DNA from: Candidatus Moraniibacteriota bacterium
Lineage (GTDB): Bacteria; Patescibacteriota; Minisyncoccia; Moranbacterales; UBA2206
Length of the DNA: 16,049 nucleotides
Reading direction: 5' to 3'
Assembly (NCBI GenBank): GCA_003543115.1
Contig: DPJH01000007.1
Span: 1-16,049, forward strand
Position 1 is the stretch's first letter. Every line of letters starts with the position of its first letter. The notes under the pieces are model-generated. The model searched no databases and was not told where the DNA came from. It saw only the letters and a program-made list of their open reading frames with translations. Both the position numbers and the translations under genes were made by a program. Below, piece by piece: positions 12,714 to 16,049 of the stretch.

Positions 12714-13752
12714 TTTCAATTGGAGCTAAAAAATTAACTTTTTCTCTCTCTTCTTTTTCCATGGCATAATATTCTTTAGATGGGATAATAATAGTTTTAT
12801 ATTCTACGCTTTCATCACCCTTTTCTTTGTAGAAAAGTTTTAAGTGATTTTTAAGTCCGATGCCGATTTCAGAAAAAGAACCGAACCAAGCGAGACCGAG
12901 GTTTTCACTGCGATAAAAGCCTGGCGTAACAAAATAATCTACGCCTCCGATATTTTCATAGTAGAGAATCTCTACATGGCCGGAGAAAACAGCGCGGACA
13001 TGATAATTGGAGAAAATTTTATTCAGTCTGGCGATATTTTCCAGAGACGTTTCTTTTCGCAGATTCGGAACAGGCGGATGATGGGAAAAGATTATTATTT
13101 TTTTATCTGGAGAATTTTTAAGGACATCTTCCAGCCAAGCCAGCTCTTTTTCGTAGGCAATTTTTTTTGGATCTTTGGAGCTTTGGCTTGAAGTGATAAG
13201 CGTGCTGTCAAAAACGATAATGCGCAATTTTTCATCATAATCGGAATAATAGTAAGAATTTTTATTGCCCGTCTTTCTGATCCAATTTTCCCTAGTCATT
13301 CCACGCAGTTCATGATTCCCTAAAACCTGGTGTTTGGGAGCTTGAATTTTTTGAAAAATCCGGTTAAAAACCAGAAAATCATTATTGGATTTTTCTCCAA
13401 AACGCCTTGTGCCATCAATGAAATCTCCTCCGTCAACGACAAAATCCGGCTTGAAATCATTGTTCATATGGGAAACAAAGTTTTCCATGGGAATTTTGGC
13501 ATTTTCTCGGATGACATTTTTCTTATTAGCCACCGCATGGGCATCGCTGACAAAGCCGATTTTATATTTTTTAGGAAAAACCAATGTTTTATTATTTGCT
13601 ACCGGAGGATTTTTTTTCTGATAATGCTGATATATTTTTCCAGTTTTTTCAAAAATAACGAAAGAAAGAATTAAAAAAAGACAAATAAAAATCAGCATAA
13701 TCCCCGGAGGAGTGAAAAATTTTGATTTTTCGGATCTAATTTTCCAGCGCAT
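12688..13752 (-). CDS. Membrane-anchored calcineurin-like metallophosphoesterase
   Basis: A 354-residue protein with one N-terminal membrane anchor (about 16-35) and a calcineurin-like phosphoesterase domain, probably outside the membrane. The metal motifs appear in order: SDAH (D70, H72), GGDFID (D110), GNHEL (N146, H147), FSHHPP (H224) and SGHVE (257-261). The family normally has GHxH at the last motif; here the second His is Glu (E261), a possible metal-site or specificity change. Length and layout resemble CpdA/Icc-type domains plus an anchor. It lies between two paralogous GT-C-like genes with overlaps of 17 nt upstream and 26 nt downstream, so it is translated from the same mRNA and may act on a lipid-linked phosphate intermediate or on the glycan product. 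Substrate unknown. Confidence 0.82.
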   Translation of the reverse strand: MRWKIRSEKSKFFTPPGIMLIFICLFLILSFVIFEKTGKIYQHYQKKNPPVANNKTLVFPKKYKIGFVSDAHAVANKKNVIRENAKIPMENFVSHMNNDFKPDFVVDGGDFIDGTRRFGEKSNNDFLVFNRIFQKIQAPKHQVLGNHELRGMTRENWIRKTGNKNSYYYSDYDEKLRIIVFDSTLITSSQSSKDPKKIAYEKELAWLEDVLKNSPDKKIIIFSHHPPVPNLRKETSLENIARLNKIFSNYHVRAVFSGHVEILYYENIGGVDYFVTPGFYRSENLGLAWFGSFSEIGIGLKNHLKLFYKEKGDESVEYKTIIIPSKEYYAMEKEEREKVNFLAPIENGPSSIEE

Positions 13753-16015
13753 GGCTTTTAATTATTTTTAGATAATTGTTTTTTCTTCCAGCTAGAGGAA
13801 TGATTTTTTCATATTTTTCAGTCTCATAAATTTCTTTGATAGCGGTTCCCTTGAAGAAAAGCTCTCCGCGCAATTTGGTTGTGCGGCTTTTTCTTCCTGA
13901 GGAAACTACCAGATAGTCAAAATTAGTTTCAGCAAAAAAATCAGTATCAATTTTGGTGTGGCATTTCCCGACAAAAAAGACGCATACTCCTTGCTTATCG
14001 GTCCAGATGGAAAGTTTTTTTGCATCTGGAAGAGAATTCAGATATTCAGCGGCTTCATAGCTGCCTTCGCCCATATCCTTGATATCCAAGTAATATTTTT
14101 CAGGCAAAAGAACAGAGGCATAGCCCATATAGAAAGGCTTTACCTGCCAAAGCGAAGAAGCTAAAATTATGATCAAAAAAAGGAAAAAATATGGTTTCTT
14201 TTCATATAAATCAAATTTTTTATATTCTCCCCGGATGTTGAAAATAGTCACCAATTCTCTAATGGCCATGGCGGAGGCTATGAGGAGAACCGGGAAGACT
14301 ATGATCTGGTAGCGTATGATCGAGGCCACTTGAGAAGCGGTTGAACCGGCATAGTAGACCAGGATAAAAAGAATAAGATAAAAGATGTTTCGGGCATTTT
14401 CACTTGGGAAATTTTTCTGGAAAACAGAAACTATTGAAAAAAACATGAGGGGCAAGATAGCCAGAGCGGAAACTCCAAAAACCAGAGGATAGAAATTAGT
14501 GATGAAGAAATCCAAAAGATTGACATTGGAAAAAGAAGATTTAGGGGAAGAAAGAATTTCTTGAAAATCAAACATATTCATCCCGCCATAGACATTTATA
14601 AAAACTAAAAGAACGGATATGATAAAAATTCCTGAAAAAAATATGAAAAGCCATTTTTGAAAGCGAACCAGAAAATTCATAATCTTTCCAAGAACGAGGC
14701 TTTTTAGAAAAATCAGATCAGCAGCGAGAAGAATCAAAAGAGAAACAAAAGTAATCCAAAGCGGTTCCATAGCTTGGCTGAGAAGCGTGCTATTGAGAAG
14801 GCGCATCGGTTTTCCCCAAGCAGCCGGATAGAGCACGAAAAAAGTTGAAAAAGAGATGAAAATCAGAAGACCATAATCGGCAAAGCGTTTTTTAAAATAA
14901 GGATGGAAGCCTTCTTTGGCATAGCGGGAAAAGTTGAAAATATATTCAGCCCATACAAGGCCCAAAAAAAAGAAATAGAGGAGATTGGCAGTATATTTAG
15001 TCAGAATGCCCAGTCCGAGAAAAAAGGCGCTTAGCACAAGCGGGGCTTTTCTATTTTCTTTGAGATAGGTAAGAAAAGTGATGATGGAAAGTGAAGTGAA
15101 AATCCATAGGATCGAATCCGGATTGATAATGCGAGAATTTCCTATCATAAGCGGGGAAAGATAGATGAGGATAACCGACAAGAGGGCGCTATTTTCTCCG
15201 GCCAACCTTTTGATGAAGAGGAAAAATAGCGGAGCCATCATGATGACGAAAATCCAAATTGGCAAGCGAAAGGCTAAATTAAATTTTTCCATCCTAGGGG
15301 CGTTGATATTGGGATTTTCTTGGGTAGAAACACGATCTTCAAATTTTTTAGGATTTTTCTCAAACAGAAGTCCCGCTCCGGAAATGGCAGCTACGGTTTG
15401 CCCCGGCTTGTCGCTGACATTGGCGTTTCTCCAGTCCATTTCAGCAAAATCGCGCCAAAAATTAGGAACACGATCAAATGTCCAAAGCGGTTCATCCACA
15501 ACTGCCAATTTGCCGAGCCTAAAAAATCCAAATGAAAAGCTGGTGAGCATCACCAAAAAAATGATAGCTAATGCTAATCGGCTGACGGGGTGTTTTTTTT
15601 CTGTCAGGCTGGAAGAGTTCAAGTTGTCTTTTTTTAATTGCAATCTGATAATAAAAAAGTTCAAAAAAGCCACGTAGAGGGCGACAAAAATTCCTACATA
15701 AGGAGTGAATTGAAAATTTCCCTGAAGGGCATAGATAAAGATCAATTCGCTTGGAAGATAAATCAGGAGAAGAGATTTAGCCAAAAAATCGAAATTAAAA
15801 ATTTCTTTTTGCGGAAGGGGGAGCAAAAGAATTCCTGATGTGAGTACGAAATATGCCAAATAGAAAAAAATTCTCGGAAGCGAATTTTGGAAAGGATGAA
15901 AAAAAGCGCCTTGGGAGGCTAAAAAAAAGAGAGTATTGATGGTCAGGAAGAATGAGAAGGCTAGTAGGATTAAAAAAGTTTTTTGCTTGGATAAATATTG
16001 GATCAAATGATTCAT
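13736..16015 (-). CDS. GT-C-like membrane glycosyltransferase, 759 aa
   Basis: A large polytopic protein, first gene seen in the minus-strand operon. Residues about 1-135 form an extra module with four hydrophobic segments (about 12-34, 47-65, 78-96, 103-124) that the 614-aa paralogue lacks. The shared GT-C-like core follows: a helix at about 148-167, the outer loop with VVDEPLW (acidic pair 174-175) and SDKPGQTVAAISGAGLLFEK (201-220), FRLPIW (249-254), RIINPD (295-300), KYTANLLYFFF (340-350), and a soluble C-terminal part with YEAAEYLNSLP (653-663) and GVCVFFVGKC (676-685; C678 and C685). The catalytic acidic residue by analogy to GT39/GT83 would be in the D174-E175 pair. It overlaps the phosphoesterase start by 17 nt. 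Only 34 nt of upstream sequence are visible, with no clear promoter. Donor and acceptor are unknown. Confidence 0.72.
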   Translation of the reverse strand: MNHLIQYLSKQKTFLILLAFSFFLTINTLFFLASQGAFFHPFQNSLPRIFFYLAYFVLTSGILLLPLPQKEIFNFDFLAKSLLLIYLPSELIFIYALQGNFQFTPYVGIFVALYVAFLNFFIIRLQLKKDNLNSSSLTEKKHPVSRLALAIIFLVMLTSFSFGFFRLGKLAVVDEPLWTFDRVPNFWRDFAEMDWRNANVSDKPGQTVAAISGAGLLFEKNPKKFEDRVSTQENPNINAPRMEKFNLAFRLPIWIFVIMMAPLFFLFIKRLAGENSALLSVILIYLSPLMIGNSRIINPDSILWIFTSLSIITFLTYLKENRKAPLVLSAFFLGLGILTKYTANLLYFFFLGLVWAEYIFNFSRYAKEGFHPYFKKRFADYGLLIFISFSTFFVLYPAAWGKPMRLLNSTLLSQAMEPLWITFVSLLILLAADLIFLKSLVLGKIMNFLVRFQKWLFIFFSGIFIISVLLVFINVYGGMNMFDFQEILSSPKSSFSNVNLLDFFITNFYPLVFGVSALAILPLMFFSIVSVFQKNFPSENARNIFYLILFILVYYAGSTASQVASIIRYQIIVFPVLLIASAMAIRELVTIFNIRGEYKKFDLYEKKPYFFLFLIIILASSLWQVKPFYMGYASVLLPEKYYLDIKDMGEGSYEAAEYLNSLPDAKKLSIWTDKQGVCVFFVGKCHTKIDTDFFAETNFDYLVVSSGRKSRTTKLRGELFFKGTAIKEIYETEKYEKIIPLAGRKNNYLKIIKSHALEN

Positions 16016-16049
16016 ATCGGTTGATTTGTTATGGATTATGTAATAGAAT

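Noticed and set aside
1..16049. CRISPR arrays, tRNA/rRNA genes, insertion sequences
   Set aside because: No regularly spaced direct repeats, no cloverleaf with a T-loop consensus, and no transposase-like frame or terminal inverted repeats were seen on reading both strands.

Overview
The window looks like a chromosomal segment of an AT-rich bacterium, most plausibly a candidate-phyla-radiation (Patescibacteria/Parcubacteria-like) lineage. This is an inference from style: compact gene packing, few Shine-Dalgarno sites on the larger genes, start codons placed directly behind -10 boxes, and several large GT-C-like membrane proteins. TGA acts as a stop (for example in the ATGA overlap at 9861-9864), so the genetic code is not the UGA-glycine variant. 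I could not run any search, so taxonomy and remote family calls are unverified.

Left part (about 1-2400). Two head-to-tail units share one plan: a near-consensus promoter, a leaderless 29-33 codon peptide starting exactly 6 nt after the -10 box, about 25 nt of conserved spacer, a strong intrinsic terminator, then genes with strong Shine-Dalgarno sites. Unit 1 (promoter 35-63, peptide 70-171, terminator 198-235) precedes three small unknown genes (301-621, 686-877, 963-1142) closed by a terminator at 1151-1195. Unit 2 (promoter 1206-1234, peptide 1241-1330, terminator 1351-1380) precedes a 297-aa protein resembling a circularly permuted ATP-grasp enzyme (1453-2346), closed by a hairpin at 2360-2393. 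The two peptides are homologous (M-x-N near the start, KT, ending FVFA), but their middles differ: a Val/Ile/Leu run in one and an aromatic run in the other. In unit 2, codons just before FVFA can pair over 10 bp with the terminator's 5' arm and loop. Together this looks like a repeated, leaderless-peptide-controlled transcription attenuator that I do not recognise from known families.

Middle (2419-6177). An M20-family zinc amidohydrolase/peptidase (+ strand) converges on a minus-strand pair: a GT-C-like multi-spanning membrane protein (6177-4585) followed by galE, UDP-glucose 4-epimerase (4547-3537).

Right (6296-16015). A plus-strand group encodes a membrane-anchored GT2 polyprenyl-phosphate-type glycosyltransferase, a UDP-glucose 6-dehydrogenase-type enzyme, a GT4 glycosyltransferase and, overlapping it by 4 nt, a flippase-like LPG_synthase_TM membrane protein. 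Facing it across a bidirectional terminator is a minus-strand operon of three overlapping genes: a 759-aa GT-C-like protein, a membrane-anchored calcineurin-like phosphoesterase, and a 614-aa GT-C-like protein that is a paralogue of the first. As a whole 3537-16015 reads as a cell-surface polysaccharide or glycolipid locus: GalE and the dehydrogenase supply UDP-galactose and a UDP-uronic acid, GT2/GT4 enzymes build lipid-linked sugars, and the GT-C-like proteins probably transfer sugars on the outer face of the membrane.
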